Origin: Bacteroidales bacterium
GTDB taxonomy: Bacteria; Bacteroidota; Bacteroidia; Bacteroidales; UBA932
Assembly (NCBI GenBank): GCA_017427385.1
Contig: JAFRSW010000001.1
Span: forward strand, 17,762 to 81,761
Direction of reading: 5' to 3'
DNA: 64,000 nucleotides
Shown here: piece after piece, positions 42,750 to 52,122 of the stretch
How positions within the stretch are numbered: position 1 is the first letter of the stretch
How the letters are laid out: every line of letters begins with the position of its first letter
Made by a program: the position numbers and the translations under genes
Notes under the pieces: model-generated
Database searches by the model: none
What the model was told of the DNA's origin: nothing
What the model saw: the letters and a program-made list of their open reading frames with translations, nothing else

Positions 42750-44551
42750 TCAGCGATATCACTATTTCTTTTGCGCGCCAAAGGGTCGAGCAAAATCTTG
42801 CGGATACGCATATAATGCGGCGTCACCTCCACGAGTTCATCCTCCTGGATATACTCCAGGGCCTCTTCCAGCGAGAACTTGATGGCCGGAGGCAGAAGTA
42901 TCTTCTCGTCCGAGCCGGCGGCGCGCACGTTGGTGAGCTGCTTGGCCTTGCATATATTTATATTAAGGTCGCGCTCGCGCGTGTGTTCGCCTACTACCTG
43001 TCCGGCATAGATCTCCTCGCCGGGCTCCACGAAGAAGCGGCCGCGGTCCAGCAGCTTGTTCATGGAATAAGCCTTCGCCTCCCCCGTCTCCAGCGACACC
43101 AGCGAACCGTTGTTCCGGTGCTCGATCTCGCCCTTGTAGGGCTGATAATCCTTGAAGCGGTAGGCCACGATGGCTTCGCCCTGGGTAGCGGTGAGAAGGT
43201 TGCTGCGCAGGCCCATCAGGCCGCGGGTAGGAATCTCGAACTCGAGCAGGGTCCTGTCCCCGCGGGGCTCCATGCGCAGGAGCGCGCCCTTGCGGCGGGT
43301 AGATATCTCGATAGCGGCGCCCACAAACTCCTCGGGCACCTCGATGCTCATCTCTTCGATAGGCTCGCAGCGCTGGCCGCCTATGGTCTTGTCCAGCACC
43401 TTCGGCTGGCCTACCTGGAGTTCGAAGCCCTCACGGCGCATGGTCTCGATCAGCACCGAAAGGTGCAGCACGCCGCGGCCGTAGACAACGAAGGAATCCG
43501 CGCCCAGGCCGGGTTTGACGCGAAGCGCAAGGTTCTTCTCCAGCTCCTTCTCGAGGCGGTCCTTGATGTGACGGGAGGTCACGTACTTGCCGTCCTTGCC
43601 GAAGAAGGGAGAGTTGTTGATGGTGAAGAGCATGCTCATGGTAGGCTCGTCCACGGCGATGGGCGGCAGAGCCTCAGGATTCTCCAGGTCCGCGATGGTA
43701 TCCCCGATCTCGAAGCCTTCGATTCCGACCACTGCGCAGATATCGCCGCATCCGACCTCGTCCACATTAGCCTTGCCCAGGCCCTCGAAGGTCATCAGCT
43801 GCTTGATCTTGTGCTTCTGCACCACATCGTAACGCTTGCAGAGGCTGATCTGCTGGCCGGTGCGGAGCGACCCGCGGGTGATCTTCCCGACTGCAATACG
43901 CCCCACGTAGGGGGAATACTCCAGGGAGGATATAAGCATCTGCGGAGTACCCTCCACCACTGCGGGCGCGGGCACCTCCTCCAGGATCACATCCAGAAGA
44001 GGAGTGATGTCGTGGGTAGGCTTGTGCCAGTCCAGTGACATCCAGCCCTGCTTGGCGGATCCGTAAACGGTCTTGAAATCCAGCTGCTCCTCGGTGGCGT
44101 CCAGGTTGAACATGAGGTCGAAGACCTCTTCCTGAACCTCGTCCGGACGGCAGTTGGGCTTGTCTACCTTATTGATTACAACTATGGCCTTCTTGCCCAT
44201 CTGGAGGGCCTTCTGCAGAACGAAACGCGTCTGGGGCATGCAGCCCTCGAAGGCATCCACCAGCAGCAGCACTCCGTCCGCCATATTGAGCACGCGCTCG
44301 ACCTCACCGCCGAAATCGCTGTGCCCGGGCGTGTCGATGATGTTTATCTTCACGTCCTTATATGTGACCGAAACGTTCTTGGCGAGGATGGTGATGCCAC
44401 GCTCGCGCTCAAGATCATTACTGTCCAGAATGAGTTGCCCAAGGTTTTCCGGCTGACGTACAAGATTGGCCTGATAGATCATGCGGTCTACCAGTGTGGT
44501 CTTGCCATGGTCTACATGGGCAATGATAGCTATATTTCTGATTTGCTGCAT
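42746..44551 (-). CDS. typA: Ribosome-associated GTPase TypA/BipA
   Basis: The product has 601 residues. GTPase motifs are [14 protein letters not shown] (G1), [15 protein letters not shown] (G3) and VINKVDK (G4). EF-G-like domains follow, with the BipA-specific C-terminal part ([37 protein letters not shown]). It helps 50S assembly and stress growth. Its ATG is only 9 nt from the ompA terminator, and no -7 box is visible in the gap. It starts the typA-yceD-rpmF-tRNA-Arg unit. Confidence 0.98.
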   Translation of the reverse strand: MQQIRNIAIIAHVDHGKTTLVDRMIYQANLVRQPENLGQLILDSNDLERERGITILAKNVSVTYKDVKINIIDTPGHSDFGGEVERVLNMADGVLLLVDAFEGCMPQTRFVLQKALQMGKKAIVVINKVDKPNCRPDEVQEEVFDLMFNLDATEEQLDFKTVYGSAKQGWMSLDWHKPTHDITPLLDVILEEVPAPAVVEGTPQMLISSLEYSPYVGRIAVGKITRGSLRTGQQISLCKRYDVVQKHKIKQLMTFEGLGKANVDEVGCGDICAVVGIEGFEIGDTIADLENPEALPPIAVDEPTMSMLFTINNSPFFGKDGKYVTSRHIKDRLEKELEKNLALRVKPGLGADSFVVYGRGVLHLSVLIETMRREGFELQVGQPKVLDKTIGGQRCEPIEEMSIEVPEEFVGAAIEISTRRKGALLRMEPRGDRTLLEFEIPTRGLMGLRSNLLTATQGEAIVAYRFKDYQPYKGEIEHRNNGSLVSLETGEAKAYSMNKLLDRGRFFVEPGEEIYAGQVVGEHTRERDLNINICKAKQLTNVRAAGSDEKILLPPAIKFSLEEALEYIQEDELVEVTPHYMRIRKILLDPLARKRNSDIAD

Positions 44552-44560
44552 ATTTTACCT

Positions 44561-44591
44561 AAAAAAAGCCAGCCCGGGGGCTGGCTTTTTT
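44561..44591 (-). terminator. Terminator after ompA
   Basis: GCCAGCC and GGCTGGC around a CGGG loop, flanked by A7 and T6 tracts, so it can work in both directions. It lies between the ompA stop and the typA start. Confidence 0.9.
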
Positions 44592-44607
44592 CATCTGACC
44601 GTTAATA

Positions 44608-45774
44608 TTACTGCTTCTCAATGATGACAGCACGGTTGAGCTCAGGAGTAGCAAACCTCTCGGTGCCATCCCACTCGACCACGGTGATGTTCTCGCGGCT
44701 TACGCCGAGTTCGTCAACGAGGTTGTAGACGGTCTGTGCACGCTGCTTGGAGAGCTGCTTGTTGCGAGCCTTGGAACCGGTTCCGGTATCAGCGCTACCG
44801 TTGAGGGTGAACTTAACGTTCTCGCCACGGGCGATGATGTTCTTGATAGCATATTCGGCGTGTGCCTTCTCAGCCTTGGAGAGAGTGCTCTGGCCAATCT
44901 GGAAGTAAACCACGACGGGCTCGTCGAAGAGACCATCGATGTTGCTGCCGGCAGCCTTCTTAGCTTCGTCAACCAGCTGCTTTGCCTCATCCTGTGCATT
45001 CTTTGCAGCAGCCTGAGCCTCATCAGCAGTCTTCTGAGCGCCGGCGACCTTTGCCTCAGCAGCATCCTGAGCGGCCTTTGCAGCAGCAATAGCAGCAGCA
45101 GCGGCAGCAGCGGTGGTGGCAGTGCGGGTCCAGTTGGTCTTGCCAAAGCTCTTGGCGATACCGAGTTCGAGTTTCCAGTAGTTGTAGGTGTCACCAGCGT
45201 GGCCAAGGAGATTGCCATCGGACAGGATTCCACCAAGGTCTGCGAAGAGAGCCCACTCAGTTCCAAGGGCGAAGTCTGCAAAAATACCTGCACCTGCGCC
45301 GGCACCGAGGGTCTTGCCAGCCCTCATGAAAGGCGCGAGGGAGAAGTAAGGGGAAACTTCGAATTTCCTTCCTTCCTTGTAGCCCCACCATGCATTGCAG
45401 ATATTCCAGAGAATGTCTACGTGTGCATAGTTGAGATTCTTCTTAACATCCTCTTCGGGAGCGACGGTCTGCATGCCAGTCCAGCCGAAACGGACACCAT
45501 AGCAAGGATCGATCCACTTAAGGGCGAAAAGCTCGACACCACCGGGGAACATCTCGGTGAAGTTACCTATCTGGCCGAGAGTCTTGGGGATGTAGAGGGG
45601 AGTAGTGGTGGTGGTAGGAAGATTCCAACCCAAACCAACGACCCAGTTGTCCCAGAAACCGTTGGTTTCATAGCCACCGAACTTGAGATTACCGTTCTCA
45701 TCGCGGTTGGTTTCCTGTGCGAAGGAAGCAACGCTGATCAGAATAGCGGCAGCAATTGCGAAAAACTTTTTCAT
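44608..45774 (-). CDS. OmpA-family outer-membrane protein
   Basis: The product has 388 residues. Signal peptide MKKFFAIAAAILISVASFAQ. An eight-stranded-barrel-like region covers about 25-210. An Ala-rich, coiled-coil linker (about 215-285) follows, then an OmpA peptidoglycan-binding domain (FQIGQSTLSKAEKAHAEYAI, NGSADTGTGSKARNKQLSKQRA). It ties the outer membrane to the wall. A consensus promoter and a leader of about 75 nt suggest strong expression. It has its own terminator. Confidence 0.93.
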   Translation of the reverse strand: MKKFFAIAAAILISVASFAQETNRDENGNLKFGGYETNGFWDNWVVGLGWNLPTTTTTPLYIPKTLGQIGNFTEMFPGGVELFALKWIDPCYGVRFGWTGMQTVAPEEDVKKNLNYAHVDILWNICNAWWGYKEGRKFEVSPYFSLAPFMRAGKTLGAGAGAGIFADFALGTEWALFADLGGILSDGNLLGHAGDTYNYWKLELGIAKSFGKTNWTRTATTAAAAAAAIAAAKAAQDAAEAKVAGAQKTADEAQAAAKNAQDEAKQLVDEAKKAAGSNIDGLFDEPVVVYFQIGQSTLSKAEKAHAEYAIKNIIARGENVKFTLNGSADTGTGSKARNKQLSKQRAQTVYNLVDELGVSRENITVVEWDGTERFATPELNRAVIIEKQ

Positions 45775-45853
45775 ACTTTTTTTTATTTAGTTAACTAAAA
45801 AATTTAACTACAAACTAAACTGTCAATTTCCCGGTAGAGGGCATATTGCGCTG

Positions 45854-45884
45854 CAAATATAGAAAGAATTCCTCAATAAACAAA
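45854..45884 (-). promoter_or_regulatory. Consensus promoter of ompA
   Basis: On the minus strand TTTG (45881-45884), 19 nt, TATATTTG (45854-45861). The match is exact. The predicted start lies about 75 nt before the ompA ATG. Confidence 0.8.
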
Positions 45885-45906
45885 CATTATCAACAATTTA
45901 TCCACA

Positions 45907-48501
45907 TTAAATAATGCTGATTCCATCCTTTTTCAGCCAGCCCTCACGCCCGTCGGAAAGCTTCACGTTGCACCAGTCCCCAACACTGTCCAAAACCTCA
46001 ACACAGGTACCCTCGTGCAGGATGAACAAATCTTTGGTGTCCGCTCCCGAGGGCGCACTCTTCACCGGCACCACCGGACGCATCACCACAGCATCGTCCG
46101 CACGGACGTAATCCCGCTTCTGCCAAGCGGCAAAAATCAAAGCGAAAACCATCAGCACCAGGACTGCCAGCCCGCCGAAAAATCCCCAGCGGCGTGCCGC
46201 GGAAACACGTCCGAGCAGGAACAGCAGCGCCAGGGCCAGAACCGCCGCCAGCAGCGCCAGCGAAATCCACGCCCAGGCGTCCGAAGGCAGCATCCAGCAA
46301 AGCTTCCGCATCCACGACCGCAGGAAGAACTCGGGCACGGAATCAATCCTGTCCTGAGTGAGCGAACGCGCGAATTCCAGATTGTAGCGTGCATCGGCAA
46401 AGGATGGATCCAGCTTCAGGGCACGGGAATAATACAGGATGGCGTCCGCCAGCATGCTCTGCCGGAAGTACGCATCTCCGAGGTTGCAGTAGAGTTCGGG
46501 AGATGCCATCCCCACATTCTCGATGGCAGCCCAGGCCTGGGATGCATCCTGCCAGCGGCCGTCGGTATAGGCTGCGACGCCGGCATTCCAGAGCGAATCC
46601 AGATAAGCATCCGCCGCATGGCCGCCGAAAGGTACGAACATCAGCAGCAGCGCAAGCACGGCAGCGCCACCGGAAGTCTTTTTCTTTTTCATGGAAGAAT
46701 CTATCGCAGAAATCACCGAGACTGCACTCTCGTAATGGCTGTTCATGGCATCATGCCCGGCGTCTGGCGCATAGCGGGCATACTCGCAGGCATCCAGCAG
46801 GGCGGAGAAATCCGCCGCCAGGCCCTCGGAAACGCCCTCCGAACAGAGGCGGGCGGAGATATTCTCCTTGCTCATGTCGGTGGCGTCCATGTTGAGCTTA
46901 TCGGAAATGAAGCCCAGCAGGGTCTTGTGCAACTCCTCGTAGAAAGCGGTGTAGAGGTTCTTCTGGAGGAATTCACCTGCCTGTGCCAGGCGCTTGCGGG
47001 CCATCTTGGTGGCAGCGCGGTTGCGGCTGCCGGCCACATCGGCACGGAGTGCAGCGCGCCTGCGGAGTATGAACCAGACCGCGGCGGCGGCCAGGAGCAG
47101 GAACGCTGCCAGACCCCAGAACAAGGGCGACCACACAAAGAAGCGGCCGGTGCTGGAGAGAGAGGGCAACTTGCTGGAAATGAAGCGGATATCGCTGCCG
47201 AGATCCTTCACATCCCTCCTGGTCTGCACGAGCTGTCCGCCGGCAGGCACGGCACTTTCCAGCTCCGCCCCGCGTGCTACCGTGAGCATCAGAGGGCCGG
47301 AAGTCAGAGTCACGTATCTGCCGGAAGAAATATCGTAGTAGCTGTACTCCACCGGCCCGATCTCAAACTCCCCATGGCTGCGGGGGATGAAAGGATATTC
47401 GAACACGCGGCTGCGGCCGGAGTCGGTGGATTTCATGTCGTAGACCTCGAAATCCGGAGGGAAGGATACCTTGGGCGCCGTCAGCAGCGCCAGGTTGCCG
47501 GTGCCGGAGATCGTCACCTTCAGCGAGGCGGCATCGTGCGTCTTCAGCGAATCCCTGGTGAGTTCCGCCTTCATGTCGAACTTGCCGACCCCACCTCCGA
47601 ACGAGGCCGGAGCGCCGGCGGGAAGGGCGGAAATGTGCAGGGTTACCGGCTGCGTCGTAACACGCTTACGCACAGTGCGATAGTTATCCTGGAAGAAGCT
47701 GTCGAAGATGCTTCCGGAAGATGATGTGGCCGCCCGTACGTTCACCAGGCACACCAGCTCGGCCGGCTCGATGGTAACATCTCCCGCCTTCTGCGGGATG
47801 AGGTTCCAGCTGCGCAGGACGGCGGTGTTGAAGATCTCCCCGCCCACGTTCTCACGCTTGAACTCTATGCTGGACGGCGCCTGCAGTTCCTGGCTCCAGA
47901 AGCCGTTGAACGAGGGGAAGCGGGCATCCTCGAAGCCCTGCACGTTAACCCTCTGGTAGAGTTTGAGGGTGGCGGAGATGCCTTCTCCCACCACCGCACG
48001 CGTCTTATTGACTATCAGGCGCATGTAGATGTCGTCCGAGGATATGTTGCCTGTGGCCTGCTGCTGCCGGGCGGCGGAGTTCCCGGAAGATGCCGCCGCG
48101 CCGGAGTTGTTCCTGGAAGCGTTGCCGGCCACGACCTCGATGGAGAAACTGCGGCTGCTGACCTTCTTTCCCTGGATGGTCGCTGTCGCCCCCGGAAGGG
48201 TGAAGGTGCCGGTGCGCGAGGGCATCAGCACATAGGTATAGGAGTTGGTGACGCTCTTGGAGCGCTTGCCGTTGACTATGCTGATGGATGTGGATGTGCC
48301 CTTCTGCGGACCCCAGACCAGACGGAATCCGTCCCCGGGTTCCCACTCGAACTCGCTGGGTGCATGCTCGCCTTCCACCGAGAAACTCACGTTGAACTGT
48401 TCATCCGCCCCCACGAGGTTCGGCGCCTCCACCTTAATGCTCTGCGCATGGAGGCTCGCCGCCACGAGGATGGACACCAATATAATAGAGAGTCTTTTCA
48501 T
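45907..48501 (-). CDS. BatD-BatE fusion protein
   Basis: The product has 864 residues. Residues 1-603 are BatD-like: signal peptide MKRLSIILVSILVAASLHAQ, beta-rich Ig-like periplasmic region (SSDDIYMRLIVNKTRAVVGEG), TM helix about 455-478 and a cytoplasmic helical part. At Met604 a second signal-like start (MKKKKTSGGAAVLALLLM) leads into a BatE-like part with TPR repeats (SPELYCNLGDAYFRQSMLADA), two TM helices and a C-terminal SH3-like domain (EGTCVEVLDSVGDWCNVKL). In related genomes batD and batE are usually separate. Bat proteins are linked to aerotolerance. The gene is last in the moxR-bat series. Confidence 0.85.
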   Translation of the reverse strand: MKRLSIILVSILVAASLHAQSIKVEAPNLVGADEQFNVSFSVEGEHAPSEFEWEPGDGFRLVWGPQKGTSTSISIVNGKRSKSVTNSYTYVLMPSRTGTFTLPGATATIQGKKVSSRSFSIEVVAGNASRNNSGAAASSGNSAARQQQATGNISSDDIYMRLIVNKTRAVVGEGISATLKLYQRVNVQGFEDARFPSFNGFWSQELQAPSSIEFKRENVGGEIFNTAVLRSWNLIPQKAGDVTIEPAELVCLVNVRAATSSSGSIFDSFFQDNYRTVRKRVTTQPVTLHISALPAGAPASFGGGVGKFDMKAELTRDSLKTHDAASLKVTISGTGNLALLTAPKVSFPPDFEVYDMKSTDSGRSRVFEYPFIPRSHGEFEIGPVEYSYYDISSGRYVTLTSGPLMLTVARGAELESAVPAGGQLVQTRRDVKDLGSDIRFISSKLPSLSSTGRFFVWSPLFWGLAAFLLLAAAAVWFILRRRAALRADVAGSRNRAATKMARKRLAQAGEFLQKNLYTAFYEELHKTLLGFISDKLNMDATDMSKENISARLCSEGVSEGLAADFSALLDACEYARYAPDAGHDAMNSHYESAVSVISAIDSSMKKKKTSGGAAVLALLLMFVPFGGHAADAYLDSLWNAGVAAYTDGRWQDASQAWAAIENVGMASPELYCNLGDAYFRQSMLADAILYYSRALKLDPSFADARYNLEFARSLTQDRIDSVPEFFLRSWMRKLCWMLPSDAWAWISLALLAAVLALALLFLLGRVSAARRWGFFGGLAVLVLMVFALIFAAWQKRDYVRADDAVVMRPVVPVKSAPSGADTKDLFILHEGTCVEVLDSVGDWCNVKLSDGREGWLKKDGISII

Positions 48502-48502
48502 A

Positions 48503-49207
48503 CTACCAATTCTTTTCTTTCTGCCGGGACTGCAGCACCGCCGCCTTCTGCTTGTTCACCTTGTCCTGGGTCTCCTTCTCCTTTGCCTGCACGGCCTGAA
48601 GCATCTGCTGGGCCTGCTGGGGAGAAATCTGCGGCTGCTGATCCTGGTCCTGTTGCTGCTGGTCTTGATCCTGCTGGTCGGGCTGGTTTTGCTGTTGCTG
48701 CTGATCCTGCTGTTGATCCTGATTCTGCTGGTCCTGGTTTTGGTCCTGATTCTGATCCTGCTTGCCTTCACCGCCGCCCTGCTGGTTTTTCAGCATCTTC
48801 TTGGCATAGATGTAGTTTTCCTTGGCGTCCAGGTCTCCCGGATTCCGGAGCAGCGACTCGCGGAAGGCATTCACGGCTGCACCGTAATCCTTCTTCTGCA
48901 GGGCCACGTCGCCCAGATTATAGTAATAGTCGGCCGCGTGGGCGTCCGCAGCGGCAACGTCCTTGACGGTTTCCAGGGCCTTGCCGGCCTCGTCGTAATT
49001 CTCTTGACGGTAGAGGGTGGATGCCAGATTGTACTCCCCCGCCACCGAAAGCGAATCCTTCACCACGGCACGGCGGTAATCTATCTCAGAGTTCTTGAAA
49101 TCCCCCTTGTTGAACTTGCGGTTGCCGGCACGGACCTCCTTCCTGTCTACCTGGGCGGACAGAGGCAGCGCACTGAGTATCAGCAATATGCATAGTATCC
49201 TTCTCAT
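48503..49207 (-). CDS. batC: BatC, TPR protein with Gln/Asp-rich region
   Basis: The product has 234 residues. Signal peptide MRRILCILLILSALPLSAQ. TPR repeats cover about 22-145 (AAADAHAADYYYNLGDVALQ). A striking Gln/Asp/Asn-rich segment (about 155-200, QDQNQDQNQDQQNQ) precedes a helical end. The start at 49207 shares TGATG with the batB stop. It probably supports assembly of the BatA/BatB von Willebrand complex. Codon repeats in the Gln-rich part are nearly identical, so length may vary between strains. Confidence 0.88.
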   Translation of the reverse strand: MRRILCILLILSALPLSAQVDRKEVRAGNRKFNKGDFKNSEIDYRRAVVKDSLSVAGEYNLASTLYRQENYDEAGKALETVKDVAAADAHAADYYYNLGDVALQKKDYGAAVNAFRESLLRNPGDLDAKENYIYAKKMLKNQQGGGEGKQDQNQDQNQDQQNQDQQQDQQQQQNQPDQQDQDQQQQDQDQQPQISPQQAQQMLQAVQAKEKETQDKVNKQKAAVLQSRQKEKNW

Positions 49208-50205
49208 CAGAACATCCTCCTTTTCCAACGCCTTTCGCCAATCAGCATCTCTATCACCAGCAGCGCCAGCGCCACGGCAAAGAAATACATGTATTGTTCA
49301 TCGAACTCCTCGAACACCATGGAGTTGAAAGTTTCATCTTCCAGGCGCTTGAGGTCATTGATGATGGGATTCAGGCCGAATTCCTCGTTGCCGGCGTGCA
49401 CATATGCACCGTTTCCGGCGGCAGCTATCTTCTGGAGCGTTTCCTCATCCAGATGCGTGACCACGATGTTCCCATCCTTATCCTTCATCAGGTCGCCGTC
49501 CAGGGGAATGGGTTCCCCACGCAGCGAACCTACGCCTATTGTATATATCCTTATACCGAGCTCAGCGGCCTGCTTTGCGGCCTCGACCGGGTCATCTTCG
49601 TGGTTCTCGCCGTCGGTAATCACTATTATCGCCCGGCTCTTCTCGCTCTGGGCGCTGAAACTGCGCGCGGCGGTGAGGATGGCGTCGCCGATGGCCGTTC
49701 CCTGCACGGGCACGGATTCGGTGCTGATGCTGTTCAGGAACATCTTGGCCGACACGTAGTCGTTGGTGATGGGCAGCTGAACGAAGGAACTGCCCGCAAA
49801 GATTATGAGGCCTATGCGGTCGTCCTGCAACTTGTCGGTGATGCGGGAAATGGCCAGTTTGGCGCGCTCCAGACGGTTCGGGGAGTAGTCCTTCGCCAGC
49901 ATGGAGTTGGATACGTCCAGGCATATCATGATCTCCGCACTCTTGGTCTCACGCTCCTGCAGTTTGGCGCCTATCTGCGGCCTGGCGAGGCCGATTATGA
50001 AGAATGCGAAAGCCAGATCGAACAGCACCAGCCTCACCCAGCCCTTGGAACCGGACCAGGAAGGCATTAACTGCTTCACCAGGGCTTCGTCCCCAAAGCG
50101 GCGGATGCGCTCCTTGCGCAGCCGGCGCATCAGCCCGTAGAGCAGGGGCATCAGCGGCACCAGCAGCAACAAGAACAGATATTGATGATTGGCAAATATC
50201 AGCAT
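49207..50205 (-). CDS. batB: BatB, von Willebrand factor A domain membrane protein
   Basis: The product has 332 residues. N-terminal TM helices (about 8-25 and 60-76) flank a basic segment, and a VWA domain (about 85-290) has the MIDAS motif ICLDVSNSMLAKDYSPNR and IVITDGENHEDDP. A C-terminal TM helix follows (about 305-325). It acts with BatA in the aerotolerance complex, regulated by the MoxR ATPase encoded upstream. The start forms a TAATG overlap with the batA stop. Confidence 0.93.
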   Translation of the reverse strand: MLIFANHQYLFLLLLVPLMPLLYGLMRRLRKERIRRFGDEALVKQLMPSWSGSKGWVRLVLFDLAFAFFIIGLARPQIGAKLQERETKSAEIMICLDVSNSMLAKDYSPNRLERAKLAISRITDKLQDDRIGLIIFAGSSFVQLPITNDYVSAKMFLNSISTESVPVQGTAIGDAILTAARSFSAQSEKSRAIIVITDGENHEDDPVEAAKQAAELGIRIYTIGVGSLRGEPIPLDGDLMKDKDGNIVVTHLDEETLQKIAAAGNGAYVHAGNEEFGLNPIINDLKRLEDETFNSMVFEEFDEQYMYFFAVALALLVIEMLIGERRWKRRMF

Positions 50206-51188
50206 TACGGCATCCTCCTAATAAACAGGCGCAACGCAAGTTCGAGCAGCAGGCAGACCAGCGCCCAAACAGCATATTTGCCGAACAATTCTTTATAAAC
50301 CGGGAAACTGTCCACGGTGGTGCGAACCTTCTCCATCTGGTTGATTTCGGAATAGATTTCCGCCAGCTTGGTGTTGTCGGTGGCGCGGAAATACCGCCCT
50401 CCGGTGGACTCTGCGATATTTTTCAGCAGGTCCTCATCTATCTCCACAGGCATCTTGCGGAGCTCCACCCCCCAGGCCGTCATCACCGGATAAGGGGCCT
50501 CACCGCGAGTGCCTATACCTATGGTGTAGACGCGGATGCCGTAGGTCTTGGCTATCTCGGCGGCCGTGGCGGGAGCTATCTCTCCTGTGTTGTTCACACC
50601 GTCGGTCAGCAGGATTATCACCCGGCTCTTGGCATCCGAATCCTTCATGCGCGCCACCGCGGTCGCCAGGCCGTTGCCAATGGCGGTACCATCCTCAATG
50701 AGGTCCGTCTGCACATCCTTCATGAGGTTGATGAGCGTGGGCCGGTCGGTAGTCAGGGGGCACTGGGTGTAGCTCTCCCCTGCGAACACCACTATTCCCA
50801 TGCGGTCCGAAGGCCGCTGGGCGATGAACTCGATGGCTATGTCCTTGGCTGCGCTGATGCGGTCGGGCTCGAAGTCCCGGGCCAGCATAGAAGTCGAAAC
50901 GTCCATCGCCAGCACGATGTCAATCCCCTCTGTATCAATCTTTTCGGTTTCGGTAGATGAGCGTGGCCGGGCCAGCGCCACTATTATCAGGCAAATCGCC
51001 GCGATGCGGAGGATGAAGGGGAGATGCCTGATCCACGCCAGGACGCTGCCGCCTCCGGCCAGCCAGGGGGCCGATGCCGACACCCGCATGTGCGGGCGCC
51101 TGCCGCTCAGTTCCTGCCACAGATAGTGGGCGATGAGCAGCACCGGCACGGCCAGCAGCCAGAGGAGTTTGGGATACTCAAAGAACAT
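50205..51188 (-). CDS. batA: BatA, von Willebrand factor A domain membrane protein
   Basis: The product has 327 residues. It starts MFFEYPKLLWLLAVPVLLI, the usual BatA beginning; an upstream in-frame ATG would add seven basic residues and more overlap. The VWA domain has LAMDVSTSMLARDFEPDR (MIDAS) and ILLTDGVNNTGEIAP. A C-terminal TM helix spans about 302-322. It overlaps the preceding gene by 11 nt and batB by one base. Confidence 0.93.
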   Translation of the reverse strand: MFFEYPKLLWLLAVPVLLIAHYLWQELSGRRPHMRVSASAPWLAGGGSVLAWIRHLPFILRIAAICLIIVALARPRSSTETEKIDTEGIDIVLAMDVSTSMLARDFEPDRISAAKDIAIEFIAQRPSDRMGIVVFAGESYTQCPLTTDRPTLINLMKDVQTDLIEDGTAIGNGLATAVARMKDSDAKSRVIILLTDGVNNTGEIAPATAAEIAKTYGIRVYTIGIGTRGEAPYPVMTAWGVELRKMPVEIDEDLLKNIAESTGGRYFRATDNTKLAEIYSEINQMEKVRTTVDSFPVYKELFGKYAVWALVCLLLELALRLFIRRMP

Positions 51189-52122
51189 CTTCCTTCGGCT
51201 CCTCCTCAAGCGCGGTCTGGTAGGTATCGGTCACGAAGCGCACCGCCACAGGCACTACCTTCGCATTATAATCGTCCGGGGCGGAATGCTTGGCGAACTT
51301 CACGAAGTCGGCGATTTCGAAGAGTTCCTTGGTGTCGCCGTAATCCTCCGGGGTGATGTCTTTTTCAGATTTCAGGGCATCGAACAGCTCGGCCGTGGTC
51401 ATCTCCGGGGCATCCACCCCGAACCGGGCCTCCATGTAGGTCTTGAGCGTGTCGGTGACGCCGGAATAGAAACCTTTCTGCTTGTCGGGAGCCCAGAACT
51501 TGTTGCCGCGGAACTTGTCCAGATTCCGCAGAGCCGTGATGTGTGCGGGCTCGCGGCGTTTCTCTTCCTCCTTTTCCCTATGGCGCCTGCGGAGCCACCA
51601 CACCAGTGCCGCAACCGCTCCTGCCAGCAGGAGGCCGCCCCCTATCCACGGCAGCAGCTCGCTGAAAGTCAGCGGGTAACGTATCTGGGCCTTGATGTCG
51701 TGGGGCACGAAGGTGGAGGTGTCGACGGGCATGGATTTCACTTCCATCTGCACTCCTTCGAACACCAGGGTATCCACCTGGGTACCCGCAGCCCGCAGGA
51801 TATGCAGGTCCGGCAGATTGTATGTCCCTTCCTCGAAGGGCGCAAGGATGATGCTGCCCTTCAGGGTAAATGTCATATTGCGGAGCGAAATGTTGGTGGT
51901 ATCCAGCTGCCATCCGCGCACGATGGGGATGGCTTCGTTGTCGGCGTCCTTGAACTCCGGCATCTTGAAAACGGTGAACGCATGCACGGTGTCCAGCACG
52001 AAGCCGTACTCCACCTGGTCCGCCACAAGTATGGAATCCCTTTTCTGCAGCTGGTTCAGGAAGGCGGGGCCTTTGGGAACCAGTTCCAGCAAAGCTATCA
52101 ATATGATACTCAGTATCTTCAT
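51178..52122 (-). CDS. Membrane protein of the bat operon, unknown function
   Basis: The product has 314 residues. A signal/anchor helix (1-14) is followed by an extracytoplasmic beta-rich domain (about 25-160), a TM helix (about 160-182) and a cytoplasmic basic/helical domain (KGFYSGVTDTLKTYMEARFG). The layout resembles a shortened BatD. Its position between DUF58 and batA is typical for Bacteroidetes moxR-bat operons. It starts in an ATGA junction with the DUF58 gene and overlaps batA. Confidence 0.75.
   Translation of the reverse strand: MKILSIILIALLELVPKGPAFLNQLQKRDSILVADQVEYGFVLDTVHAFTVFKMPEFKDADNEAIPIVRGWQLDTTNISLRNMTFTLKGSIILAPFEEGTYNLPDLHILRAAGTQVDTLVFEGVQMEVKSMPVDTSTFVPHDIKAQIRYPLTFSELLPWIGGGLLLAGAVAALVWWLRRRHREKEEEKRREPAHITALRNLDKFRGNKFWAPDKQKGFYSGVTDTLKTYMEARFGVDAPEMTTAELFDALKSEKDITPEDYGDTKELFEIADFVKFAKHSAPDDYNAKVVPVAVRFVTDTYQTALEEEPKEDVL

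Noticed and set aside
42815-44038. 407-codon plus-strand frame
   Set aside because: Antisense to typA, whose GTPase motifs are clear.
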